A DNA stretch of 64,000 nt from Prostheceraeus crozeri (taxonomy: Eukaryota > Platyhelminthes > Polycladida > Euryleptidae), in contig CAJQUW010001848.1 in NCBI GenBank assembly GCA_907163375.1, positions 67,501-131,500 on the forward strand. The letters are read 5' to 3'. This document shows, piece after piece, positions 12,726-25,775 of the stretch. The notes under the pieces were generated by a model. That model made no database searches and was not told the origin of the DNA. It saw nothing but the letters and a program-made list of their open reading frames with translations. The position numbers were made by a program, and so were the translations under genes. How positions within the stretch are numbered: position 1 is the stretch's first letter; every line of letters starts with the position of its first letter.

Positions 12726-13312
12726 TATATATTGAACATTCTTCTGCAACACCACATCTCAAATACTTCTAGTCTTTTCTCCAATCCTTTATTCAGTGTC
12801 CATGCTTCTACTCCATATAGCAACACAGACCATATATAGCAAACTATCATCCTTTTCCTGGTTGAAATTCCGATTTTCGAATTCGATAGGAACTTTCTGA
12901 GCTTTAAGAATCGCGTTTTCGCCATTGCCATCCTATGCCTCACTTCTCTCTCACTTCTCGCGTCATTATTGATCTCATTGCCCAGATAGCAAAATTCTTT
13001 CACATTCTCCACCACCTCGTTATTGATCATCAGCTGCATCTTGACCTGATATGGAAGTTTTCGAAATAAGTCTGTATCAATTACCATCAACGGATATGGT
13101 GTAGCATGTAAAAGCTTGGCCGGTCTCCTGACGCGCGAGCTAAACATACATGTACATTGATGTTCAATGACATCATGCGATCCTCTCTCAGGATACCTGA
13201 CTCCGTTCAAATGTTCTTTGCGTGACTTTGTTAACAGCGAGATAACGCTCCTATCATATATTTCCCCGCTCAATTGGCGAAGATAGTAAAACCGCATAAC
13301 AATCTTCCTCAC
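12665..13312 (-). pseudogene. non-LTR retrotransposon (LINE) C-terminal fragment
   Basis: The minus-strand frame contains ENVKEFCYLGNEINNDARSE, a KTRFLKLRKFL segment and LLYGVEAWTLNKGLEKRLEV followed by a WCCRRMFNI-like end. This order (FCYLG...LLYG.EAWTL...RRM) is the region after the reverse transcriptase core in RTE/Jockey/CR1-like LINEs. The catalytic (F/Y)XDD part is missing, so it is a 5'-truncated or broken copy. The open frame appears to run into the right terminus of the Tc1-like element at 12725, which truncates it. Confidence 0.75.
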
Positions 13313-14338
13313 GATTCATCATGGTAACTGAGTTGACAAGAAATAATGTAATCAGAAGAGTATGACAGAAAAAGGAGCCATCAATAATTACGATTAATCC
13401 TTATAGCTCTCAGTAAATCAATCGTGATGGCCTGTTACAGTTGTTTCTTTGATAGAATTTTTTCTGATAATTAATCGTCATGAAAAGAGTTCAATTTCCA
13501 CCTGCGACGATTTTCAGTCGATGATTCATTGGCGCCTCGCGATCGTGAATTTGCAATGAGACTGCAGGAATGGCGTCGTCTTCGTCTTAAATCAAGCTGA
13601 TAATTGTTCAGAATTTCTGGAGGGCTGTAGTAAAAAATACACTGGTCTTATAGTAGGCAAAGTCTAATTATATTCATTTAAAATGAATGACAAGTGAGCT
13701 GATTTCGATGGTATAACAACTAATTGTTTCTCTTCTCTTTGGTGTGCCTTGAAACACTTCCAAAAAGGATATTTTTAGATGTAATTTCTTCAAAGCATAA
13801 AAGTCAGATTTAGCAACTATATGGATGAATATCACATGAGAATTTAAGGAAAGATTAAAAAAAAACAGGTAGATGTGCATCAATCTGCAAGAAATAACTC
13901 GCACCAAGTGTACAGACAAGGGTGCAACAATTCTCAACAACTGTCTCAATGCGCAGGGTGAAATTCATGCACTTCATTGCAAAATGCGGCCGCTAAAGTT
14001 CCGCTGTATTGGATTCTACCAACGACCGCGGAGTCCACGGCAGACATACTGCCAAAATACTGAATCAACCAACATCATAATACTCTTAGTATACAATTTG
14101 TTGATTGAAACAATAAAAATCCATAGATAACCATTAAGGTGGTTTGCATGGAGATATCGAAGTGGCCTCGGTCATAGCAGTTGAGAATGATTTGTACTAC
14201 TCTTCGACTCATTTTTTTGTTATTGAACTCTAAATTAGAATATTTGACGTGGAAAGCGAAGACTAGCTGCCAAAATAGGAGTTCATAGGAATGTTGACCT
14301 TTTGCGTCAAAGCCAGACCAGTCATAGCCAACATTATA
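13313..14338. other. gene-free stretch with one exon-like segment
   Basis: Mostly without recognisable content. At 13521-13592 an AG preceded by a weak pyrimidine tract opens into a short plus-strand frame rich in Arg and Leu (RLQEWRRLRLKSS then stop) that resembles a terminal exon. There is no matching upstream exon or nearby poly(A) signal, so I do not call a gene. Confidence 0.35.
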
Positions 14339-16107
14339 CAGGGTGGCGCACGCAAACCGCCGGATTTGAAACTTTCATTACTCCTCAAATATTCATCCGA
14401 TCGTCATGAAATTTCGACTCATACTAGTTTGGAGTATAGGATTTATGATGATTATACCTGTTGTCCTGAGAAATGTCAGAAAATTCTGATTCTATTGACC
14501 GAATGACATGTATTCATTTTGTTGACATCGAAACTCTAGATCAAGTTAATTAACTTAACATGAATCGTATTCTGCACAACGAATTGTGCGCAGTCTTGAA
14601 GTGAATATTGCTCAGTTACTTCCATGTCATATAAAATACCATTCGACGATTATCACTATCCGATCCATCACTATCTGAAAAGAATCGAACATAGAAGAAT
14701 GGATGATTATTCGGTTGCAGAACGAGCAAAATGCGCGGCTTGGTACGAATGGCTCAAGAGTCCAGTGGAGGCTCAAAGGCTTTATCATTCAGAGTATGGC
14801 AAGAACGCGAGAGCACCGGATGACCGTACCATAAAGCGGTGGCACACAAACCTGTTGACCAGTGGTAGTGTGGTGACTGTCAAGCGGGACCGGTCATCTT
14901 CTGAGCGAACGGAGCAGAATGTGGAACGAGTTGTGCAGCACTTCGAGGACTCAAACACGTCTACCCGTCGCGCATCTAATGCACTTCAAGTGAGTCACCG
15001 CACTATCCAGTGCATCCTCCATGACTATGGATGGCATCCGTACAAGGTCCAGGTGATGCAGCGATTACACGAAGAAGATCTGGAAAATCGAATGGAGCTC
15101 GCAGAACAAGAGCTACAGCGCATCCAAGCCAACCCGAGTCATTTAGTGGAACTAACCTGGTCCGATGAAGCTCACTTCCATCTGGATGGTGGTGTGAATC
15201 GCCACAATTGTCGTTATTGGGCCAACCAGAACCCCCACTGGATCAAGCAAGAGTCTATGCACTCTCCACGCACCACCGTCTGGGCGGCAATCTGCCAATC
15301 AGGTATCTACGGACCGTTCTTCTTCGACACCTCCGTCAACAAGGATCGGTATCTCAAGATGCTACAGGAGGAATTTTGGCCAGCGGTGCAGTCGGACAGA
15401 AGAGGCAGGAGCATCATATTCATGCAGGATGGTGCATCTCCACACTGGGGACTTCCTGTGCGTGAGTGGTTGAACAAGAAGATGCATGGGATGGAACAGA
15501 TGGATGAACAGATGGATGGGACGTGGATCTCCTAACATGCCCTGGCCACCGCGTTCACTTGACCTGACGCTTTGCGATTTCTTCTTGTGGGGTTTTGTCA
15601 AGTCCAAGGTTTACCATACACGGCCAGCATCCATGCAAGACCTGAAGGACCACATCATACAAGCATTTCAAGAAGTGACAACTGGGATGTGTCAAGAAAC
15701 TGCTCTGGCCTACCAAAAGCGACTCGAATCCGTCCTCGAGAATGGAGGAGGACACGTTGAAGTTCAATGACTACTAACACTTTTTTCTTATGTTTTTCAT
15801 TTAATAAATGTTTTCTATGACATTTACCTTAATTCGTTTTGGTCATTATTGATAAAGACGTGGGGGAAATAAAAGGAAAAGTTTGTCATCAAATTTTACA
15901 TGTTATGATACATTGTTGGTACGTCAATTTTACTACATGTCATTCGGTCAATAGAATCAGAATTTTCTGACAATTCTCAGTACAGCAGGTATAATCATCA
16001 TAAATCCTATACTCCAAACTAGTATGAGTCGAAATTTCATGACGATCGGATGAATATTTGAGGAGTAATAAAAGTTTAAAATCCGGCGGTTTACGTGCGC
16101 CACCCTG
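14339..16107 (+). mobile_element. mariner-type DNA transposon with 174-bp TIRs
   Basis: A 1,769-bp element bounded by CAGGGTGGCGCACG...and its inverted copy, flanked by TA at 14337-14338 and 16108-16109. The inverted repeats extend over 14339-14512 and 15934-16107 and differ at only a few positions. It has a single transposase frame in the plus direction, with an AATAAA about 35 bases after the stop. The intact TIRs and TA duplication show a fairly recent insertion. The long TIRs are a distinctive trait of this family. Confidence 0.92.
14624..15770 (+). pseudogene. mariner-type transposase, single frameshift
   Basis: A cut-and-paste transposase. An N-terminal helix-turn-helix (SVAERAKCAAWYEWL..., then RTIKRWHTNLLTSGSV) is followed by a second DNA-binding part (TSTRRASNALQVSHRTIQCI). 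The catalytic core has ELTWSDEAHFHLDGG (Asp 1), IIFMQDGASPHWGLPVREWL (Asp 2) and, in the next frame, WPPRSLDLTLCDFFLWGFVK with Asp 3. The break is at 15486-15530, where a small GGATG/ACAGAT repeat has changed length, so the first frame ends at 15535 and the second runs to 15770 (C-terminus SVLENGGGHVEVQ). The first methionine is uncertain: ATG 14702 (MDDYSV) fits the family better than 14624. Inactive as read, although only one lesion is visible. Confidence 0.9.
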
Positions 16108-16109
16108 TA

Positions 16110-17878
16110 TTATTCAGCAAAAAATTAGGAATTTCCGAACAGTTATTGCTAACATAGGCATTATTCAGAAAAAATCAAGGAGTTTCCGAAGACATCAGTA
16201 TTACTTCTTCGCCATAGGCATGATGCTTCTTACCCTAACATTGACCAAGTGTATTTTAAAGTGTTTGAGTAAAATAATATAAATAAGCAAGGTTACGTAA
16301 AATCTGATCAATTGATGAATAAATAAGTTGCTTTATCTGAGGCAGTACACTTAAGGTAACACATCTCATTTTCCTTGTGTAGCATCCAGTGTAGCAAAAA
16401 CTCAGTAATATTCTATGTAGCAGAGTGTAATTCCATCAATCCCCTCACAATCCATTTTTCCATTTTATCCCTCTGTTTCATGTTGATTGATATTAATGCA
16501 TTTTCCTTCAATTTCCTTAACTGTTGTTGACCCCATTGTCCATTTATATTTCCACTACTAGTGTGCGTACAATACATGAGGCGTTTGCGTTGAACGTGTC
16601 AGCGGTGTCGTGCGAAAAAAGTGCTAGCGTAGTAACAGTAGGAATATGCTGTTACTAGTGCTGCAACAGCAACCCCAAGATTTTCATTTTTATCAGTTAT
16701 TGGGCCAAAACTGGTCTATTTTAATTCCTTTGCCACGACAAAGCTACTTTTTAAGTTCTTTTGAGAAGCGGTTCATCCAATAGTTACAACAACATTGCAT
16801 TTATAAACCTACGAATTGCAGAACGACAGTTCTCATGAGCACTACTTTAGTTAATTATTCAAATTACTAAGAATTATATTCCATCATAAATGATTGCTGT
16901 GATGATTTTGATCATCATATGAGAATGAACAACTTTTATGTTTGAATGATAGATGAGATTCACCTTCAAACATTGTTTTCTGATTGCGTGACGTTGTAGC
17001 TTGAGAAATCTCACATTCAAAACACTGATTGCTTAATCGACAGCTAAGAATTAATGTACACTGTGGCTACAGTAGCAATTTTCAAGCATAAAAAGCATCT
17101 GAAATTACAAAACACTGCCGTATCTCTTCAGGCATGTGGACAGCAAATTCGCTAGAGAATTTTTCACATGTAAACAGTAAACAACAGAGCAACTTATCAC
17201 ATTGACTTGGCGAAAGACCCCCGACTGCCCCTTCAGGAAGCTGCGTTAAGATTTGATATGTCTCACAATCTCTTCAAACACTTGTGACACACGTCACTCA
17301 AATATACCTTGCGAACTTGATTCATAGCAATCGTTGTACAACATGAAGACATTCCCAGAAGGTCATGCATCCACTTTTTCAACGCTAAATATATCTGTAG
17401 AATCAAAAAAGATTCGATGGTGTGAAGTTCACTATCGATGCATAATTAAGTTAAGATAACATAAGTATGTAATGCGAATGTGAATTGACCAAAATTGGAA
17501 TCTTATGTAGGAATGATGACAGTTGTGATTTTCGGAGTCAAATTACAACAGAATTGAATGCTCATCATGATAAATTTAGAAGGCAATTAGATCAAGAACT
17601 TGTTATGTCAACTTCGGACCGTCAGACCAACGTTAACAAAAGAAGCAAGCAACAAATTATTAATCATAATCTTTAGCTTTCTTGGGAGGATCGATTTTAT
17701 TTACAAAGAAGGAATCTTTTTGACAGTTCTTTGCAATTGCACTTGACGAATGTACTCTTAAAAGGATCTCCTTTTTCTATGCTTGTACTAACAACAACAA
17801 ATTCACTATTGGAAATTGAAAAAAAGAACTCGCAAAGTTGTAGATGAACTTCAAATTATATTATTGTAAATTACAGTA
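16110..17878. other. gene-free stretch
   Basis: No gene recognised. A short imperfect direct repeat (ATTATTCAG followed by an A-run, then TTTCCGAA) sits at about 16109-16185, next to the mariner-type element. The rest is AT-rich DNA without features I can support. Confidence 0.45.
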
Positions 17879-18072
17879 TGGTCTCAGTGGTGCAGTGGTC
17901 CTCGGCCCTGTGATCTTCTGGCAGTGATGCCGAATCCATCCTGAGTGTCATTGGAAATCGGCATGAAGGGTATTCATTCGGGCCAAAAGTATCACACAGC
18001 TTCAGCAAAGGTCTGTCTGTGTCAGCACTCACCATCCAATATCCAACTTCCAGTGGAGAGTAAAGACAGTTT
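17879..18072 (+). repeat. tRNA-derived SINE, diverged copy
   Basis: The head TGGTCTCAGTGGTGCAGTGG is followed by GTGTCATTGGAAATCGGC, a GGGCCAAAAGTATCA segment, GTCTGTGTCAGCACTCACC, and a tail CCAGTGGAGAGTAAAGACAG. The order matches the family, though the B box is poorly conserved. Confidence 0.75.
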
Positions 18073-19754
18073 CATAGCATTATGACGAACTTTTTTTATC
18101 GAATTCCTTATGGCGAGCTCCAATATCGAATTGTTTCTGAGTGACAAGATTTTGAATTAAGTTCCTTAAGTCGCAGTCAGGAAAATCACCAATCTCGCCA
18201 TCATACCTATCGCACTCAAGCCTACATAATTTAGATAAAAATGATATTTTGAATTTCAAGCTTTTTCATTTCCTCCGTAAATCCGTCTATCTGATTTGAA
18301 ATAAATCTTAAGCATTTCATGTCAGCTTGTTTAAAGTGGTTGTCTTACAAATTATTTCTTAAATAAAGTATTGACGCATGCGATCTAGGAAATATTAGTG
18401 ATTAAAAACGAAATTCGAAATAGGCTAGCTTTCTAAATTGTCAAATTTCGTTCAATTACTAAGATTTTGACAAGTCCCTCCCCCTCCCCCTGATGCAAGA
18501 AGATGATACATGATTTTACTTACACAATCTGAACAATATTGCTTTTTAATTACTAACTTCAGATCCAAACGGAGCAATAACCCTAACCTCCAATGATAAC
18601 AGTCATCCTCTTTCATTCATCTGCTAAGCATTTCTTCCACTATCCCATGATTTATTCCTCAGAAATTGGCGAGTTCCTCTAAATTTCTTATCGGCAGTGA
18701 AAGGTTATCGCCCTGACAGATTTGGATGCCTTCAACTCATGGCGTCTGTCGAATCTTCTTGATAATCTTTAAGCATTCAGTCCTCAGAAATGGACACAGA
18801 ATGAAGTTTTGTCCTTGAACCTAGCCCATTATCGCATAAACTGCCAAGATCAGCAAGGGCTTCGCTTAAGTGTTGTTTGTAACACTTTGGTCGAGGCGAA
18901 TTCCTTATCTCAGCTCTGAGGATGTGATAATGGGATAAAAGCTTGACTTATTCGAAACTTGCTGATTTTAGCTTTGTGCCATTTATCAACAGAATCACGA
19001 GATAGATCGAAGCCAACACTATTTTTTAATAGTACGCATGCAGCTTACTAATATTAAGCACTAATCAACGCGTACTCATACCAGAAGACGGTAATAATTA
19101 AATGAACATTTTCGTATCAGCTTACACATTACTATGAAATGAAGATTTGATTGAATCTGTTGTAAATCGCAATATGCGCTTCTGCAAATCAAGACTCATC
19201 ATGTTTGATAAAATGCTTCCTCAACAGTGCATAGATACTGAGTATTACGTGGTTGCATTTTCGAAGATCTTGCAAGTTAAGCTTCTTTTTTCCTACAGCA
19301 ATGAAGCGGTGTGCGAAATCATAATTAATTGAAGCAGCATATGTATGAACATCAGCACAAAAATTCCGGACATGACAATAACACAGAATATATCAAATTT
19401 CAGATACAAAACAGGTACATTTGAAAATGAATTTAAATTTGCACTCAATCCGTGGTACAAAGATTCGAAAACAAAATAATAGATCTTAGTAGTAAATATG
19501 AAAACAAATCGAAACATGTTTAGCAATTCGTTGAACAAAACACATTTAACGAAAGCAAATAATGCAGTATGGTAAGTAGATTCGCCATAACTGTTTGTTA
19601 TTATTTATTTATAGACATCAGCAAGCCTATATAAGAATTAGACGACTTTCAAATGCAAGAACCACAGAATCAAATATTTTGTTTATCTGCTTCCCGCGCA
19701 GATGAATCTAATTCTGTGATAAGAATTAAGAACAGATGATGAGTAGTGAGTTAG
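18073..19754. other. gene-free stretch
   Basis: No gene or repeat recognised. A C-rich CCCTCCCCCTCCCCC run at about 18475-18490 is the only compositional feature. Confidence 0.45.
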
Positions 19755-19890
19755 ACTTTTATCTGGAGCGTTGTGATCTTTTATAACCCGGATGCCCTTC
19801 CTGCTGACTTCCACTGACACTTGCGGGGCTCGAACTCTGGACCGAAAATTCGCTAGGCCAAGCACTTAACTTTTGAGCGACGGAGACAAC
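19755..19890 (-). repeat. tRNA-derived SINE, 3'-truncated copy
   Basis: On the minus strand it reads GTCTCCGTCGCTCAAAAGTT AAGTGCTTGGCCTAGCGAAT (two adjacent blocks), then GAGTTCGAGCCCCGCAAGTG and the CAGGAAGGGCATCCGG body. It ends within the AAAAGTCTAAC segment, so the last third of the family consensus is missing or decayed. Confidence 0.8.
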
Positions 19891-21914
19891 TGTGCCAAAA
19901 ATTTAACAAGAAGTCTTGACGAAGATCCCTTCGCTTATTTCCCTTCTGAGGAGCATAACTAATGAGCTGAAAGAAAAACGCATGAAAATGCAAAGTAATA
20001 TGCGTAATAATGTGTACTTTTGAAGAGGAGAAAAGCTTATCCAACAGTAGAGATACTACAACAGATCAATAAGAAACGACTTAAAATTTCTTCTTACTAC
20101 TTGAAACTTGACTTTCAAGTCAATTGGAATATCTACAGAAACTCAGAACTATAGATACATTAAGTTAATCCAACACTAGTTCCATTCAATCAAGAATCTT
20201 TTGTTGACTTATTCGCTGATTACCTTTAGTCAATGAACTTGAAATACTTCAGCTTCTCAAGTATCTTGCTCTCCAATTGAAATATTTCCTTTTGTCTTCT
20301 ACCCTTTAAACAGCAGCTGTCTCGTGGTTAAACTGATTTTTTGACTAACACGGAGACACTAATTTCTACAATCTCAGAAGCACTTGATTTATATGAATTC
20401 AAAGTTGACAAAGAAAATTAACTTTCCTTCAAAAATATCAACAACAGCGATAAAAGCTATTGAGTCTTGTCAACCTTTGCATGAAAATCTTTCTATGATA
20501 GAAACAGTCACAACGAACTACACTGAAACTTTTGATGAGATAATGATAAATTTCCTCACTGTCATTATCTCGAAAGATTCGAAAGGCGATCGACAGTGCA
20601 AATGAAATCCTCAGTCTTTCGTGATTGCGTTGTAGAAAGCCACACGAGATAATTCGAGTGTCCAGTTAATTGAACAGAAACTAACCGCTCCATCAAACTG
20701 TTTCCTGACTTTTAACTTTCCATTTTACAAGGAGAAGAACGTCAAATGTCTTTCGAATCTACTAGATTTATTGGCACAGGAAGGCGCCGTAGCCGCCAAC
20801 AAGTATGAGGTGGTTGAAAATCTATTTGTAATTGCTCAGTATTGCGTTACATCACAGCAACCCCCATCGTGCATACGCAGCCAAACATTCATAGAATCAG
20901 TGTTCACCTGTCATCGCTATCTCGTCCGACTGATTACTCGTGTTATCTACATGCTTTCATTCCCCATCTACGTCTTATCTAGCTCTGGTCAATCAAACGG
21001 TTAGTTTCTGTGCGATAATCAAGAATGCACCTGTGAGAATTTTCAACGTAGGAAAAGTGGCGCAGTTCTACTTATATACAAAGGTAGCCGTCGATGCCAG
21101 TGATTCATAAATATTCGAGATAAATTATTGCAGCCAAGGTGTATGATTTCCCGCCGAAATTGCCCATTAGATTGCGCGGCAGTCGTAAAGCCGTGTGCAT
21201 ATTCAGAAGGTAATTGCTGTCTTCTGGCATGTTGGTCTTAAAATAATCATGTAATTGCTAAATGCCAGAGATAAGGATCCAATCACATTATGCTAACTTC
21301 AATGACTGGCACATTACATGAAATCACCGTGTTCTTTACATGGACAAATGCAATTTCTGATACATGTCGCCATAACAATTGTTTGATATGTAGTTTCAAA
21401 TGCAACGAGAATGTTATCGCCACGTTGATTTTTTGGTTGTCATTTTAACTCCTTCAACTACGAACATCATCGCTAATATTCTGGCAGCCCGGTCTCTTAT
21501 ATTATAATCCCTTATTATTTATCTATTACATGTACCTCGCATTATTATTATACTGAGGTTTCTTCTGTTATTCCGTGCAATGGTCGCAAAAGAAAAGCTA
21601 ATTGAAACTGATTTAAACGCTGAAAATTTACAAATGCAATGAGAAATGATTTCATTATGCAAAAAAAGTCTTATGATAGAAAATTCTATAAAGAAAACTA
21701 ACAATATTTGACATACATGCATAATGCATTTAAGCAATGTTTCTAGATTCTTGGTTTCTTGGAAATATTTGACTAAAAAATGACACTTTCAATGATGGCA
21801 GATGTAACCTTATTTTGCAGTTAATTACATCTACGAAGAACATGCTGGAACATACAGTACAACATGTTGACAAATTTCACTTTATTTATATTCGTAAATC
21901 TCATTTGTTTAACG
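19891..21914. other. gene-free stretch
   Basis: No gene, RNA or repeat that I can support. Open frames here are short and have no splice or homology support. Confidence 0.45.
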
Positions 21915-22012
21915 GTTCGTTAACGGCAACTCAAATACTAGGTAGCTTACGTTTGGGGTCATATATGACCCCAAACGCAAGCTAACTAGTATTTGAGTTG
22001 CCGTTAACGAAC
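21915..22012. repeat. near-perfect 98-bp palindrome
   Basis: A hairpin centred at 21963/21964 (GTCATATATGAC). The left arm GTTCGTTAACGGCAACTCAA... is complementary to the right arm ...TTGAGTTGCCGTTAACGAAC, with only a few mismatches over 49 bp (around TAGGTAGC versus GCTAACTA). There is essentially no loop. It directly abuts a minus-strand SINE copy. It could be a MITE-like element or a recent snapback duplication. Confidence 0.85.
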
Positions 22013-22024
22013 AGTTCACAGCCT

Positions 22025-22175
22025 ATCTGTACTGACGTAGTCAGATATTCCTGGAGAGTTGCATCACTTTTAGTACGGATGCCTTTCTTGCAGATTTTCA
22101 ATTACACTTTTGCGATTCGACCTCTGGACCTAAGGATCGCTAGGCCAAGCACTTAGCCACTGTGCCACAAAGAAT
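22025..22175 (-). repeat. tRNA-derived SINE, diverged copy
   Basis: On the minus strand: TTTGTGGCACAGTGGCTAAG, TGCTTGGCCTAGCGATCCTT, then GAGGTCGAATCGC (weak B box), the GAAAGGCATCCGTAC body and CTGACTACGTCAGTACAG. Family order is preserved. Confidence 0.8.
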
Positions 22176-22562
22176 ACAATCATAGTCCCGATTGTATTCT
22201 TTAACAACTGTTAAAATGCCTCAAAAGTATTTGTTTAGATAGAGAAGATTCATTTGTTGCATTTTCTGTGCTTCATTCGATGTTATGTCTGGTGTATGCT
22301 TCATCAGTGCATTACTGCACTTAGCATTGTAATTGATGAGTGACTGAAAAATATGAGGGACTTTCAAGAGTTGTATCACCAGATAGCCGAATCCCTACCA
22401 CGAGGAACTTGATGATAAGGATTTTCACGCTGTTTAAATACAACGTTACTGCGCATTTATCACAGGCTACTGAATGAATCGCATTGTAAAATATTATTGT
22501 GCTTCTAGGCAATTTCTGAATAACTATTTATAAAAATTAGGACTGAATTTTTGTAGCTATGT

Positions 22563-22592
22563 AGTCGTCAGTGGCACAGTGGCGAATGCAGA
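22563..22592 (+). repeat. SINE head fragment
   Basis: GTCGTCAGTGGCACAGTGG matches only the first A-box portion of the SINE family. No B box or body follows, so it is a fragment or chance match. Confidence 0.35.
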
Positions 22593-25500
22593 AGTTGACT
22601 CCTCTGTAGCCAGCGTATGATAAGTACGTAGAAGTCATTTTATGAATCAAAATTCCTTCTAAATACCTTACGTGTACACTCACAATTAGGCATCTCATCG
22701 TGACACATTGAAATAAATTCTACAAAGCCGTCAGGTCAAAGAAGGAACACCATTAATGGAAGCTTTCCGTTATCCCAAATTTCTTTAGGGAAAACGGAAA
22801 TGCACGTCTTACTTAGCCCCAACTTAAATGACATCGGTCGTGAATGAAATTAGTCAACGATTTGCACCTTACCTCATGTATAATTGGAAAGATAAGCGTG
22901 GGAGAATTCAACAAAGACACTACTAATATAAAAATAAATAAAGCAAAGCTGCCAACTTAAATGAGACGATTCCTGTCAGTACTTCTCCTTCAAATTGAAT
23001 TTAATCGTCTCATGCTACCAGCAATACAGCATATAACATTCGGTAAAACCTGTAAGGCTGTAAATAACCGCCTCCTGTGATAGCATGAATAGTGAGTATC
23101 AAGATGATTGTGTAAGACCTACCCGGTATGTGATGTGTTATTGGTGCTTCTTCATGTGTCTTTGTGTCTTCTGAATCTGTTTTTGACCTCTTTGTAATTA
23201 ACAATTGCATTAAATTGATCACCAAATGCCTGTAATATTAATCGCGCTTTGAGTTGCTGGTCATCTTGTTTTCTCTAAAGCAGTCATTTCCAATGCACAA
23301 TATACTATATGGAGGTAGCATGCCATTTTGTTGAGTGCTGAGCCTATATTATTATTATGCAGATAAATTAGGCATAAATGATTATTGTCAATAATACCTA
23401 TAAATCAATTCATTGAATATCGATCAAATGCGCATTGAATAATTCTACAAAATATTCTCTAAATGAGAGTCAAATATGTATTTAGTATCATTTTAAGTGT
23501 CAATCTTAAAACAATAAGTCACATCAATAAGCCGAAATACATTATATCGGATATAATATAAGTTTTACAGATGGAGCATACACAATATACAAGCTTTATT
23601 GAGGCGATAATTCTTGATGCTTTTAGACAGACCGTCACCCTCTAATAGAACGCCACCTGCAATAAACCGCCACCGAAGAGAGAGGTTTGAAAAATAGACC
23701 GCCATGGCGGTCTATTACATGTCTTACGGCATTGACTGTGCAGGCATCGAATTAATTGCCGATGAATCTGATACACTTACATACTACATAGCAGCAAATC
23801 ATAGGCCTGCTGTATAAAATGAGATGCGTATATGTACATAGTACAAGTGAAATGCAACAGTAAAAGCAAAACATGTTTAGCCAACATTACGCATGATACG
23901 CAGCGATAATCGGGGGTCATCCCATACGAATTCCTCTTGGGGTAGGCCAGCATGCTTAAGGTCAACTGCTGGAAAACTGCTCGATGCGTCCTGTTGGTTG
24001 CTACGATTTCGATAATTTCGGAAAGTAGGAAAGTGGCATGCATTTGCTTACATCTTGATTCAATGCTTCAAAATAGTTGTCTTCGATATCTGTTGTTGAG
24101 AAGTGTCCGTCACAAAAGACATCTGACTGAACTTTAACAAATCACGTCATTCTTTTTCCTGTTCTACGACTACAGGCATGGTGCATTTTCACTTTTTTCA
24201 TATATCATACTAATGCACATAAGGATGATTCAATTAACAGTCAACTCAAGTGCTTTGAGCCAGTTCTCCATGAGGTCAGAGCCAAAGTGCACCTTATGAC
24301 ATGATCTTTTTCTTCATTTGATTGGCACTACATCACTAAATTTGATATAATGTGAAAAGTTACATTGACAGATTTGCGTAATCTACTTGACTATACCATT
24401 CGACAACATCTGACACGAAAGGATTTCAAATTATTCATTATGACAATGCATTCTTGAAACGGATTTATCATTTCAATGGGAGAGATGTGTCACTTTGCTT
24501 CCAACAACGGCTCTGCACTTTCAGATGTATTGAAGAAAATTACTTTGTTGCGTCTCCTAATAAATGATATGATTTTCCGAAACTGCTCCTCCCCAGGTTA
24601 TCGGGTAATTTTGACTATTGTCACATCTTTGCCTATTGTTTCGCGAGAGAACGTTCATGTAGCTCTGATAATACTTCAAATGTATTAACTTTCATTGCAA
24701 CTGAGATGTTAGTTAATAGTTAGCTTATTCGTGTAATCGATGCATGACAGTATGGCACACCTGTTGAACAACAATCGTACATTTGTACATGAGTTTCATA
24801 GATGTTAAAAGCATTCATGATCGAATTGTCTTCAGGAAAATCCTTTCATTGGGAACGCCGGAAGTTACATAAAGCAACGACAGAATTGTCGGAAATGTGC
24901 TGTATAATTCTACCGTATAGAATCAAACGAAATCCAAGCGAGCGTAAAAGGTCAAATTTAATGCTCAGATTTTGATTTCCTTGTTGCGTTGTTCTCTATA
25001 TATTAGATGTCAAGACAATCATGTTGCTTTCCGCTAATGAGATGTAGCTCACGTGGTAGGGTAAATGGGATAAATATCCTCTCCTCGCTCTCAACACGGT
25101 CTTTCCTTTTCGTCCATCGAGATAGATCGACATAATGAAAGCAAAAGGAAAACAGACTCTTAAAAATGCAATTTTCTTTGATTAAAACAAGCCGATTATT
25201 ACTAACAATGTACTCGCTTACTAGATGAACATTTGTAGCAAAACTGATGACTTTTTCCTTAACGAACGGGAAAAATGACAGACATGTAGTTAGATTTCGG
25301 TCTTTGACGGCGAAAGAATACAAAATTGAAGAAATGAGCCATAAGCTCTGACCTCTTAGCTGGCCTCTCGGGTATGAACTCGTTAAGAAAAATGTATAAA
25401 TGTGGATACAGTCATATGATCGGCATTTTCTGATGCAGAATACAACGATGGAGCAAAAATTAATTGTTTTATATCGTTCGCTTGAGGATTGCTACGTTGG

Positions 25501-25775
25501 AGAGCTTGAGTGGTTTTATGCTGTACATCATTATGCACATCTCTTCAAAATCCATTACACTTGAGTTAAAATCATAAATTGCATACACACTGCACAGGAC
25601 ATCTATCGTTCGCTCTGATGACAAGAGTATCATGAGGATAAAATGCAATCCATGAAAATTTCATTTCAATTTTCCATATCATCCCGATACTGATCTGATG
25701 ACATGAATGATGACAAGCTTCGGCTCTCTCTCAAGATATTTCGCTTACAGTTGATATCATTCTCCAATAGAAAGG
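22593..25775. other. gene-free stretch with a CCGCC palindrome
   Basis: No gene recognised. At 23694-23715 there is a perfect 22-bp palindrome, ATAGACCGCC/GGCGGTCTAT around ATG-like CAT, preceded by two related words (AATAGAACGCCACC and AATAAACCGCCACC) at about 23644 and 23661. This small cluster may be the terminus of a decayed transposon. Confidence 0.45.

Noticed and set aside
13521-13592. Terminal-exon-like segment ending in an Arg/Leu-rich peptide
   Set aside because: Weak acceptor, no upstream exon and no poly(A) signal nearby; kept only as a note.
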